Below, in pieces: positions 1 through 6,033 of a stretch of 9,426 nt of DNA; position 1 is the first letter of the stretch, and each line of letters starts with the position of its first letter. The stretch comes from an uncultured Chitinophagaceae bacterium. Lineage in GTDB: Bacteria > Bacteroidota > Bacteroidia > Chitinophagales > Chitinophagaceae. Both the position numbers and the translations under genes were made by a program. The stretch spans positions 1 through 9,426 of the forward strand of contig CAMPGT010000153.1 in assembly GCA_946885665.1 (NCBI GenBank), given 5' to 3'. A model generated the notes under the pieces. The model had not been told where the DNA came from, did not search any database, and saw only the letters and a list, made by a program, of their open reading frames with translations.

Positions 1-684
1 GTTAAACGTATTAATATCCATATCCTCACTTGCCAGTACATAATTGTAGGGTCCCCGATCTCCCCACTTTGTTACCCATTCCTTGATACTTTTAAAATAT
101 TCAAAGGATAATACAAAATCGAACTGCTGCGATGAATGTTTGGGTACCTTTTCAAATATGCCGGAAACATAAAATGTCGTGTCCTGGTCAAACCTCACAG
201 GCTTCCCGATAATATTTTCGGTGGTACCAAAAAGTTTCGTTGCAAGTTCGTCGGATATGACGATGGCGTTTTTATTTTCCAGGACGGTATTCTTATTTCC
301 GTCGATGAGTTTAAAAGAAAATATATTGAAATAGTCTTTTTCTGCATATTGCCCTGATGCTTTGATGTTTTTATCTCTCACAGAAAGTGTGTATTCCGGA
401 AACCACTGGGGCGGTGCAACTGCTGCGGCATATTCCGCTCCACGTACTTGTTGTTTGACCGCTTCGCTCAGTAAGCCTGATGATTCTTTTGAATGGTTCT
501 CCAAAAGTTCGTACAGCCGGTCGTCATTGGCGAAGAATTTATCATAACTCAATTCGTCGTTCACCCAAAACAAAATAAGCAAGGCACAACCGAGGCCCGC
601 AGATAAACCGAGTACATTTAAGAAAGTAAATTGCTTGTCTTTTACAAGGTTTCGCCAGGCGATTTTGAGGTTTGTTTTAAACAT
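1..684 (-). CDS. FtsX/MacB-like ABC transporter permease, N-terminal part (runs off left edge)
   Basis: Reverse-strand reading from the ATG at 684 is open to the window edge (228 residues, no stop). It starts MFKTNLKIAWRNLVKDK, the usual opening of Bacteroidetes FtsX-like permeases. A hydrophobic membrane segment follows at about residues 21-41, then LSYDKFF, the usual start of the periplasmic MacB-PCD domain. Further family-like stretches are YAEKDYFNIFSFKLIDG (113-129), AIVISDELATKLFG (140-153) and IGKPVRF (159-165). By family knowledge such proteins sit in the inner membrane, work with a separate ATPase and export or signal for small molecules or peptides; the substrate cannot be told here. 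The full protein is normally near 800 residues with a C-terminal three-helix FtsX domain, so about a quarter is visible. It is divergent from the lipoprotein gene at 956. No Shine-Dalgarno sequence is evident; the start is set by the conserved N-terminus. Confidence 0.92.
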   Translation of the reverse strand, partial: MFKTNLKIAWRNLVKDKQFTFLNVLGLSAGLGCALLILFWVNDELSYDKFFANDDRLYELLENHSKESSGLLSEAVKQQVRGAEYAAAVAPPQWFPEYTLSVRDKNIKASGQYAEKDYFNIFSFKLIDGNKNTVLENKNAIVISDELATKLFGTTENIIGKPVRFDQDTTFYVSGIFEKVPKHSSQQFDFVLSFEYFKSIKEWVTKWGDRGPYNYVLASEDMDINTFN

Positions 685-955
685 AAAAGAAGAGTTTAGC
701 CGTACACTGGACTTTAAACAGGTTTGTACGTTAAAAACATACCAGTAAATAAATATTTGATTATCCATGTGTTATAGTGAACCGATAAGCGGATGTGTTC
801 GCTTACGATACAATGACTGGCCGTTTTTGGCACGACATCAATTAAACCCGCGGCCATATTTTATTGAAAAGTGTATCTTCAGTAATCTTCTCCATTACCC
901 CTGATTTAGCTGCTTCGTGCCCTGTGGTTGCTTCGCACATTTAAACTTATCACAC
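685..955. other. Divergent intergenic region, no gene seen
   Basis: These 271 bases lie between the starts of the permease (minus) and the lipoprotein (plus) and should hold both promoters. I found no perfect TAnnTTTG -7 element for either gene. A near match to TAnnTTTG, TATGTTTT on the minus strand, lies roughly 50 nt upstream of the permease ATG, and TATCTTCA on the plus strand lies about 80 nt before the lipoprotein ATG; both are weak. A 6-bp inverted repeat (TAAGCG 786-791, CGCTTA 800-805) has no T-tract. No RNA gene is recognisable. Confidence 0.5.
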
Positions 956-1879
956 ATGCGAGTCTTCCTCTATGCCATGGCAGCATCGGCAGCATTAGCT
1001 TCCTGCAGAAAAGAAATCAGAGAGCCGTCTTCAACGATTACCAGCGAAACAATCAATAGCAATGCCCTTGCGCCGCTTCCTTGTCATTCTACTGCCTTTT
1101 CAACAAATTACATTGCCAGGAGGGGCCAGGTGCCTCCGTTCCGATTTACCAAAACATTGTATTCGGATACCAGGGTCAAGACGATAAACATGTTATCCAG
1201 GGCTGCTCCCAATGATCATTTTTACGCCCCTCAGGCATATGAGTTGAAAGGCACGTTTACTTACTCGCCCTATGCGGCCAAATTTAAAGGCACAAGAGAG
1301 AAATGGGAATACCACTCTAATGGAAGCAGGACGTCGGTGGAGAAACTGAACCTGGTGTACAATTTTACGTTCAATGCCGCGGGCTTATGTACTTCGGTGT
1401 CGCAGGACGCCGTTCGGGTGCTGAAACTTAACTACAATAATCCCGGCCGCCCGAATACATTATCAGGCATGACGTATAGGTACGATGTAACGCTGGAGAA
1501 TGAATTGCCAATTAGTGTACAAGTTGATTCCCGAGGAAATCCCATACACATTTCGAAGCCGTGGACTTCGTATGACACTGAAGTGAGATACAAGTATGAT
1601 TATACAAAATCGGGTGGAAGGTATAATTATCAACCGAGCCAGTATGGCGTCACCTATGAGTACAGCTTGCTGGAGGTAATGCAGTGGGTGCCCGTCGGTA
1701 ATAATCCGCGGTCGGGAGTGTCGGTTAGCTTCATAAGTACCAGCGACGAACTGGGTGTATATCGAAGAACCCAGTCGCAGGTGTATAAGAACCTGAAGTA
1801 CGATGCTAAGAAAAATCTTGTTTCTTACACCTACGGCGACAACGTTCTTCAGAAAACAACATGGTACTGTAAACCCTGA
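956..1879 (+). CDS. Hypothetical lipoprotein, Tyr-rich, family not recognised
   Basis: 307 residues from the ATG at 956. The open frame extends upstream to a GTG at 917, but the ATG gives a clean lipoprotein signal: MRVFLYAMAASAALASC, with lipobox L-A-S-C and the lipidated Cys at residue 17. The residues after it (RKEIRE) are charged, so surface export is possible but unproven. The mature part has no recognised catalytic motif. It is rich in Tyr, Asn and Ser, and from about residue 132 it alternates short beta-like strands such as LVYNFTF, LKLNY, YRYDVTL and VRYKYDY, recalling the loosely YD-like Bacteroidetes lipoproteins that include the gene at 8257. It ends KTTWYCKP. The next gene starts 33 bases on but has its own -7 element, so co-transcription is doubtful. 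Lipoprotein status is well supported; function is unknown. Confidence 0.8.
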   Translation: MRVFLYAMAASAALASCRKEIREPSSTITSETINSNALAPLPCHSTAFSTNYIARRGQVPPFRFTKTLYSDTRVKTINMLSRAAPNDHFYAPQAYELKGTFTYSPYAAKFKGTREKWEYHSNGSRTSVEKLNLVYNFTFNAAGLCTSVSQDAVRVLKLNYNNPGRPNTLSGMTYRYDVTLENELPISVQVDSRGNPIHISKPWTSYDTEVRYKYDYTKSGGRYNYQPSQYGVTYEYSLLEVMQWVPVGNNPRSGVSVSFISTSDELGVYRRTQSQVYKNLKYDAKKNLVSYTYGDNVLQKTTWYCKP

Positions 1880-1900
1880 ACACGTCTGCAAAACATCTAT

Positions 1901-1908
1901 TAACTTTG
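1901..1908 (+). promoter_or_regulatory. Bacteroidetes -7 promoter element TAACTTTG
   Basis: Perfect match to the Bacteroidetes sigma-factor -7 consensus TAnnTTTG, four bases (CAGC) before the GTG start at 1913. If it works as in other Bacteroidetes, transcription begins at about 1912-1914, giving an mRNA with essentially no leader. No clear TTTG -33 element is visible about 20 bases upstream; this is the main weakness of the call. Confidence 0.6.
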
Positions 1909-1912
1909 CAGC

Positions 1913-2233
1913 GTGAACAAAGTGCTTTTAGTGATATTGTCCCTCTGGGTTGTGCTGACGGGCTTCCTGCCCTGCTCTATTTTGGATAGTTGCTCAGAAG
2001 AAGTGCAAACTGCACAGCAGTCGCAGCCGAACGATAAAGACTGCGGAAACTGCGCGGCGTTGTGCGCCTGTTCGGGCGTTAGCGTGTTGGCAGAAAACCG
2101 GTTCACTTACGTCATCATCGCCCCCGAAACATTTATCCAGGCATTTCGTTCGACTATTCCCGCATATCTTCCCGAAGCCTGGTTCCCGCCGCTTATTCAA
2201 CCTCCCCGCGAACGTTCCTCCACAGCTGTTTAA
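1913..2233 (+). CDS. Small Cys-rich exported protein, DUF6660-like, upstream of TonB receptor
   Basis: 106 residues starting at GTG. The N-terminus MNKVLLVILSLWVVLTGFLPC is a hydrophobic signal sequence ending in Pro-Cys. The mature part has Cys at 21, 27, 44, 47, 51 and 53; the cluster CGNCAALCACSG (44-55) resembles the CxxxCxC-type cluster of Bacteroidetes DUF6660 proteins. The tail FPPLIQPPRE also resembles their usual ending. The assignment is from memory of the family pattern, not a search. DUF6660 proteins are commonly encoded just before TonB-dependent receptors, as here (35-base gap to the receptor ATG). A periplasmic or membrane-linked role in binding a soft metal such as copper is inferred from the Cys cluster only. 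The start is supported by the signal sequence and by the -7 element four bases upstream. An alternative is an unrelated Cys-rich lipoprotein, though no proper lipobox is seen at Cys21. Confidence 0.75.
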   Translation: MNKVLLVILSLWVVLTGFLPCSILDSCSEEVQTAQQSQPNDKDCGNCAALCACSGVSVLAENRFTYVIIAPETFIQAFRSTIPAYLPEAWFPPLIQPPRERSSTAV

Positions 2234-2246
2234 ATATCGAACGTTC
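2209..2246. repeat. Two copies of CGAACGTTC before the receptor gene
   Basis: CGAACGTTC occurs at 2209-2217 and 2238-2246, each containing the perfect 8-bp palindrome GAACGTTC. The copies are 29 bases apart start to start. The first lies in the last codons of the small Cys-rich gene; the second lies in the 35-base gap before the receptor ATG at 2269. A paired operator for the receptor is possible, but no known regulator site was recognised. Confidence 0.4.
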
Positions 2247-2268
2247 ACGAAAAATATTTGTAAGCATA

Positions 2269-4422
2269 ATGATAAAGTCACTATTGACAGGCATAGCCGT
2301 GCTTTGCTCTTTTTGTTCAACGGCCCAGGATACTTTGATCCTGATCGTTAAGGCGTCCCGCGATAATACACCCCTGGCAGGTGCAACAGCCACGGTCCAT
2401 CCTTCCGGAAAATCATATGCTGCCGACAGCACCGGTAAAATTGAATTGCGCAACCTGGTACAGGGTACAAACCGGATCGACTTAACATCAACCGGATACC
2501 AGGAAAAATCGGTAACGGTTACGGTGCCGCTCCTTTCCGCAACGATAACCGCTCTCCTCGAAGAAAGCGAAGAGCTGGAGCAGGAGGTGGTGGTTACCGC
2601 TACAAGATTAAGCAGAACGATCGCAAACATTCCCACGCGGGTGGAAGTGATCTCTGGCGAAGAACTGTCTGAAAAAGCGAACATGAGACCGGGAGAGATA
2701 CGCATGCTGCTGAGCGAAAGCACAGGCATACAGGTGCAGCAAACATCCGCAACATCGTTCAATGCAGGAATTCGTATTCAGGGATTGGACGGCAGGTACA
2801 CGCAACTGCTGAAGGATGGATATCCGCTTTATTCCGGCTTTTCCGGCGGCCTGTCGCTCATGCAAACTGCACCGCTCGATTTAAAGCAGGTAGAAGTGAT
2901 CAAAGGTTCGGCGTCTACATTGTACGGCGGTGGCGCGATTGCGGGACTGGTAAACCTGGTATCGAAAACGCCTGCGAACAAGAGAGAATTGAGTATGATA
3001 GCGAACGGCACAACGGGAGGAGGTTTGGACCTGAGCGCTTTTTACAGTGAACGTTACGGCAAAGCAGGTATTACCGTGTTCGCATCGCGCAACAGCAATA
3101 AGCCTTTCGATCCTGCAGACATCGGTCTGACCGCCATACCCAAATTTGAACGATACTCCGTTAACCCGCGGTTGTTCTTGTACGGAAAGAAAACGACGGT
3201 GGATGTAGGAGTGGGCTACATCACCGAAGACCGTGTAGGTGGCAGTATGAATTATATCAGGAACGGAGAAGCGGGTTTTTTTGAAAAGAATAATACCCAT
3301 CGCATCACCACGCAGGCGGGCGTCGTTCACAGGGTAAGCGACCACGCAACGATACAGTTGAAAAACAGCTACAGCAGGTTTGACAGGCTCATCGCGATAC
3401 CCGCTTATGATTTCGACGCCGTACAGCAATCATCGTTTACCGAAGTAACTTGGAACAGGAAGGGCGAAAAAGCGGATTGGGTGGTGGGCACCAACTTCCT
3501 GACAGAGGATCTTGATGAAAAATCTGCCAGCGTTGAACCCAGCCGCGATTATCACTACAAAACGTACGGAGTGTTTGTACAGAATGCATTGAACATATCT
3601 GAGAAGGTAGTGCTGGAAAGTGGCCTTCGTGGCGACTTTGTAAAGAATTACGGATTTGAACTGCTGCCGCGCGTTTCGGCAATGATCAGGATCTCTCCGA
3701 AGTTCACCACGAGAATAGGAGGAGGGTTGGGCTATAAAACGCCTACCATTTTCACCGAAGAAACGGAAAGGCTGCAGTTTAGAAATCTTTTACCTGTCGA
3801 TGTCCACACGGCGCGCAATGAACGCTCGGCGGGCTCCAACTTAGACGTCAACTACAAAACCAGCATCGGCAACGTAGGTGTGAGCCTGAACCAACTGTTT
3901 TTTTACACGAGGTTGAACCACCCACTCATTCTCACGCCTGCAGGCAACGGTCGGATAGCCTTGAGAAATGCGCAGGGTCATCTCGATACCAGGGGGGCGG
4001 AGACGAATCTCAGGTTAATTTATGGTGACTTCAAGTTGTTCATTGGCTATACCTATACAGATGCAAACACTCACTTTGCCGATGTAAAGGAATGGCTGCC
4101 ACTCACTGCAAGACACAGGCTCAATAATGTTTTGATGTGGGAGAAGGGAGAGTCATGGAAGCTTGGCCTTGAGGCATATTACTACAGCAGGCAGCGGCTG
4201 AACGATGCCGGTTTCGGAAAGCCGTATTGGATCATGGGTTTTATGACGGAGAAGATGTGGGAGAAATTTTCGCTGTTCCTCAATTTTGAAAATTTCACCG
4301 ATACACGCCAAAGTAAATTCGATACCATTTATACCGGCACTATCAATGATCCTCATTTTAAGGACATTTATGCACCTGTTGAAGGCTTTGTAATGAACGG
4401 GGGAATTAAGCTGAGGCTTTAA
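2269..4422 (+). CDS. TonB-dependent outer-membrane receptor (BtuB/FepA/CirA-like)
   Basis: 717 residues. The signal peptide is about residues 1-20 (ends CSTAQ). Residues 22-95 form a carboxypeptidase-regulatory-like beta domain (PLAGATATVHPSGK, STGKIELRNL, STGYQEKSVTV), typical of Bacteroidetes receptors. The motif EVVVTATR (106-113) leads into the plug: IPTRVEVISGEEL, then IRIQGLDGRYTQLLKDGYPL (168-187) and LKQVEVIKGSASTLYGGGAI (205-224). The rest is a 22-strand-type barrel with alternating aromatic strands, ending NGGIKLRL. Length and domain order are complete. By family knowledge it imports a scarce ligand (metal chelate, siderophore, cobalamin or similar) using TonB-ExbBD energy. It lacks the much longer SusC-type layout and has no SusD neighbour, so polysaccharide uptake is unlikely. 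The Cys-rich DUF6660-like neighbour hints at a metal ligand (inference). It probably shares the upstream gene's transcript. It ends 29 bases from the convergent gene at 4452-5012. Confidence 0.95.
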   Translation: MIKSLLTGIAVLCSFCSTAQDTLILIVKASRDNTPLAGATATVHPSGKSYAADSTGKIELRNLVQGTNRIDLTSTGYQEKSVTVTVPLLSATITALLEESEELEQEVVVTATRLSRTIANIPTRVEVISGEELSEKANMRPGEIRMLLSESTGIQVQQTSATSFNAGIRIQGLDGRYTQLLKDGYPLYSGFSGGLSLMQTAPLDLKQVEVIKGSASTLYGGGAIAGLVNLVSKTPANKRELSMIANGTTGGGLDLSAFYSERYGKAGITVFASRNSNKPFDPADIGLTAIPKFERYSVNPRLFLYGKKTTVDVGVGYITEDRVGGSMNYIRNGEAGFFEKNNTHRITTQAGVVHRVSDHATIQLKNSYSRFDRLIAIPAYDFDAVQQSSFTEVTWNRKGEKADWVVGTNFLTEDLDEKSASVEPSRDYHYKTYGVFVQNALNISEKVVLESGLRGDFVKNYGFELLPRVSAMIRISPKFTTRIGGGLGYKTPTIFTEETERLQFRNLLPVDVHTARNERSAGSNLDVNYKTSIGNVGVSLNQLFFYTRLNHPLILTPAGNGRIALRNAQGHLDTRGAETNLRLIYGDFKLFIGYTYTDANTHFADVKEWLPLTARHRLNNVLMWEKGESWKLGLEAYYYSRQRLNDAGFGKPYWIMGFMTEKMWEKFSLFLNFENFTDTRQSKFDTIYTGTINDPHFKDIYAPVEGFVMNGGIKLRL

Positions 4423-4451
4423 AACGAACACTCATTTGCGCTGGCAACCCA

Positions 4452-5012
4452 TTACAACACTTTTTCCATCGCGCCCTCATTGCCGGGAAGGTCGTAAGCT
4501 TTTGCGATGATTTTTGTACCCCTGACGTTTTTATTTAGACGCGTAGTTTTGTACATCCAAATAACGTCATCAGGTGAGGCGTCGCCTTCTTCAATCAATT
4601 CACCAGTCGTTGAATAAATGGCAACCTTCACCGAGCAAACCTTAAAATCGTCCGTTGCCTGCACAAAAATTTTATCATTGCGTTTGCCCGCATATCCCTG
4701 CACGCTGAGGGCTGTCACGACGGGAGCGTAACGAGCATCCATAAAGGCTACGTTGTATGCCGTTTGCCCTGGTTTCGCCGCGGCCAGGTAAGCTGCCTTC
4801 TTTTGCGGATCTCTCGTTGCAGCTTTAGCGTATGCAGCAAGGAGCCTGAATTTTTCCCTCCATGCTTTTTTGTTGGGTGTAAGCGGGCGATTTTCGTCGA
4901 TAGTGGGCGGGGCGCAGGCATAGGGCTTCCCGTTACGATGCTTAATGATGATCTGTTTGCCGAGCATGCCGCTCAGGTTCATCATGATAATATTGCCTTT
5001 AATTTTCGCCAT
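4452..5012 (-). CDS. Hypothetical Bacteroidetes protein with Ig-like C-terminal half
   Basis: 186 residues from the ATG at 5012; no signal peptide or membrane segment. The N-terminus MAKIKGNIIMMNLSGMLGKQ and then IIIKHRNGKPYACAPPT resemble an uncharacterised Bacteroidetes family that I recognise by pattern but cannot name. A Lys/Ala-rich helical stretch follows (about 46-80: KKAWREKFRLLAAYAKAA, then DPQKKAAYLAAA). A beta-rich half from about residue 97 (PVVTALSVQGYAGK, DKIFVQATDDFKVCSVKVAI, GELIEEGDA, TKIIAKAYDLPGN) is what one expects of an Ig-like or bacterial Big-type fold, and YDLPGN is typical of such domains. The gene stands alone: convergent with the receptor and separated from the upstream pseudogene by a terminator. 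Upstream palindromes (5053-5125) may regulate it. Function unknown; a structural or phage-tail-like role would be speculation. Confidence 0.8.
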   Translation of the reverse strand: MAKIKGNIIMMNLSGMLGKQIIIKHRNGKPYACAPPTIDENRPLTPNKKAWREKFRLLAAYAKAATRDPQKKAAYLAAAKPGQTAYNVAFMDARYAPVVTALSVQGYAGKRNDKIFVQATDDFKVCSVKVAIYSTTGELIEEGDASPDDVIWMYKTTRLNKNVRGTKIIAKAYDLPGNEGAMEKVL

Positions 5013-5052
5013 AGGGGATAAGGTTTAACTTATCTTTTGCTGAGATCTAAAC

Positions 5053-5098
5053 AGTATCTGGAAGGTATCTAGTAATAGCTAAGCATTTACCAGATACT
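5053..5098. repeat. Inverted repeat AGTATCTGG / CCAGATACT with an extra half-site
   Basis: AGTATCTGG (5053-5061) and CCAGATACT (5090-5098) are perfect 9-bp inverted arms around a 28-base spacer. A further GTATCT lies in the spacer at 5065-5070. This is 41-86 bases upstream of the ATG (5012) of the minus-strand hypothetical gene, where an operator would be expected. The arms could also form a long-loop hairpin in the leader RNA. No known regulator is recognised. Confidence 0.4.
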
Positions 5099-5109
5099 TG
5101 TCAGATCGT

Positions 5110-5125
5110 TTAAAAGTTCTTTTAA
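5110..5125. repeat. 16-bp palindrome TTAAAAG-TT-CTTTTAA
   Basis: Arms of 7 bases (5110-5116 and 5119-5125) around a 2-base centre, about 100 bases upstream of the minus-strand gene start at 5012. It has no following T-tract in either direction long enough for a terminator and is AT-rich, so it may be chance or a protein-binding site. Confidence 0.3.
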
Positions 5126-5155
5126 GATAAGAAAAAATGAAGAAAGCGCTTCGGC

Positions 5156-5185
5156 AAAAAACAAAACGGAGGGATATGCCCCCGT
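5156..5185 (-). terminator. Rho-independent terminator after the 2'-5' RNA ligase pseudogene
   Basis: On the minus strand, ACGGGGG and CCCTCCGT pair as a GC-rich stem with one bulged base and a loop of about five bases (stem 5166-5173 with 5179-5185). A T-rich run, interrupted by one G, follows at 5165-5156. It begins 7 bases past the stop codon of the pseudogene's C-terminal fragment, the right place to end that transcript and insulate the gene starting at 5012. Confidence 0.75.
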
Positions 5186-5191
5186 TACCGT

Positions 5192-5537
5192 TCAGCCTGA
5201 AGAACCCTCCGATGGCAATAGACAGGTCTGAATGATGTTCCATTTTTTTGTGTCGTGCTGCAAGAGATGAAAGTTATTTACTTCAAATGACGAGGAGTAT
5301 TTTTTTGTTTGATACTCCTCCCACGCGGCACGAAATTTATCCGGCGTCAAATCCCGGTAGGCAACGGTGATATGCGGATTGAATTTCGATTCAATCCCGG
5401 ATGTGCGCCACGTTCTTTAATGCCTCCTTCGCCCCGAAGCGGCCGGCAAAATCCTTTTTGAACACCTCCACGTCGTCACAAATTTTACCTGGCGGTATGA
5501 TGGCTATGAAATATAGGTTTTGTCTTTGCAATCGCAT
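5192..5537 (-). pseudogene. 2'-5' RNA ligase family (2H phosphoesterase), internally deleted and frameshifted
   Basis: The N-terminal piece starts at the ATG at 5537 and reads MRLQRQNLYFIAIIPPGKIC and on to ALKNVAHIRD, stopping at 5391 after 48 residues. QNLYFIAIIPPG and NVAHI match the start of the family, where AHIT would be the first HxT catalytic motif. In another frame the sequence continues as SKFNPHITVAYRDLTPDKF (second HxT motif), then SSFEVNNFHLLQHD and KKWNIIQTCLL, ending at 5192; this is the family's normal C-terminus. An intact protein has roughly 70-80 residues between the two motifs; these are missing, so this is an internal deletion plus frame change, not a one-base error. Intact members are cytoplasmic and act on 2'-5' phosphodiester or cyclic phosphate bonds in RNA. 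The first motif is cut after His-Ile and the fold's core is gone, so no active enzyme is expected. The gene is divergent from the KTSC gene. Confidence 0.88.
5376..5397. repeat. Perfect 8-bp inverted repeat at the pseudogene deletion junction
   Basis: GGATTGAA (5376-5383) and TTCAATCC (5390-5397) flank a 6-base loop. It lies within the retained codons for IESKFNP and contains the stop codon (5391-5393) that ends the N-terminal fragment. It directly abuts the inferred deletion junction near 5398-5402. It could have promoted the deletion by hairpin-assisted slippage, which is an inference. Confidence 0.6.
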
Positions 5538-5581
5538 TCCTCCATTGATAAGCCGGCATATTTTTGTGTAGACCAGCACGC

Positions 5582-5589
5582 CAAATGTA
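5582..5589 (-). promoter_or_regulatory. Relic -7 element TACATTTG of the pseudogene
   Basis: On the minus strand this is a perfect TAnnTTTG. It would place transcription start near 5578, about 41 bases before the pseudogene ATG at 5537. No clear TTTG -33 element is seen. It suggests the broken gene may still be transcribed up to the terminator at 5156-5185. Confidence 0.45.
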
Positions 5590-5647
5590 ACAACCAATCG
5601 ACTGGCATATATTTATACTCCTGCACATGCCGGTTAAATCGATGTAA

Positions 5648-5860
5648 ATGAATAGGCACTATGTAGATTCATCCATGGCATCAAGCGTCGGGTACGATCG
5701 CAAAACATCCACCCTCGAAATCGAATTCAGGTCGAATGGCGACGTGTGGCAGTACCATCATGTTCCGGAACATGTATACCGTGAAATGATCAGTGGCTCG
5801 ATCGGCAAATACTTCCAGTCGCATATTAAGGGTCACTATCCCGAAACCCAGGTCAATTGA
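5648..5860 (+). CDS. KTSC-domain protein
   Basis: 70 residues, nearly all one KTSC domain. Visible family features: VDSSMASSVGYDRKTSTLEI (6-25; the SS..VGYD opening), EFRSNGDVWQYHHVP (26-40; F..G.vw.Y..VP), VYREMISGSIGKYFQSHIKG (43-62; the GKYF..hIK block), then HYP. KTSC domains are small, usually stand-alone proteins whose biochemical role is not established; some occur near or fused to nucleic-acid-related proteins. There is no signal peptide, so it is cytoplasmic. No Shine-Dalgarno sequence is seen; the ATG is fixed by the domain start. A 10-bp inverted repeat brackets the gene (5651-5660 and 5866-5875). It is divergent from the ligase pseudogene and about 170 bases ahead of the secreted-protein gene. 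Confidence 0.9.
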   Translation: MNRHYVDSSMASSVGYDRKTSTLEIEFRSNGDVWQYHHVPEHVYREMISGSIGKYFQSHIKGHYPETQVN

Positions 5861-5875
5861 AAAGCAGTGCCTATT
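5651..5875. repeat. 10-bp inverted repeat bracketing the KTSC gene
   Basis: AATAGGCACT (5651-5660, from the second codon) and AGTGCCTATT (5866-5875, beginning five bases after the stop codon) are perfect inverted copies. No target-site duplication is visible next to the arms. In the mRNA they could pair the 5' end with the 3' end, occluding the start region. A chance match cannot be excluded. Confidence 0.4.
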
Positions 5876-6033
5876 TGTCCAGATTTAGGAATCGACTCCA
5901 TGTATGAGAAATTTTACTGAATTGGGAGAACGCCTGTCAGCCCCATAACGATCTGATTTTCCAGCCGCTGCAAGCGTCAAAAATATTGTGGTTAAGCATT
6001 TGCCATGACTGGCACAGCCTAATTACCGTATTT

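Noticed and set aside
136..547. Plus-strand open frames (136-357, 362-547)
   Set aside because: They lie antisense to the well-conserved permease and resemble no protein.
786..805. Small hairpin TAAGCG / CGCTTA in the divergent intergenic region
   Set aside because: Only 6 bp, no T-tract and placed between two divergent starts, so not a terminator; too short to call an operator.
917..955. GTG start 13 codons upstream for the lipoprotein at 956
   Set aside because: It adds MPCGCFAHLNLSH before a textbook lipoprotein signal peptide and would spoil it; the ATG at 956 fits.
2881..3429. Long minus-strand open frame (182 codons) inside the receptor
   Set aside because: Antisense shadow of a conserved TonB-receptor sequence; no signal, motif or promoter.
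4423..4451. Possible shared terminator between the convergent receptor and hypothetical genes
   Set aside because: The 29-base gap has no stem and no T-run on either strand.
5192..5537. Simple sequencing error or programmed frameshift in the 2'-5' RNA ligase gene
   Set aside because: Restoring the frame still leaves roughly 70-80 core residues missing and the first HxT motif cut, so frameshifting cannot rebuild the protein.
5986..6033. Upstream in-frame start for the T9SS cargo protein
   Set aside because: The extra 16 residues precede a complete Sec signal peptide that begins at the ATG at 6034.
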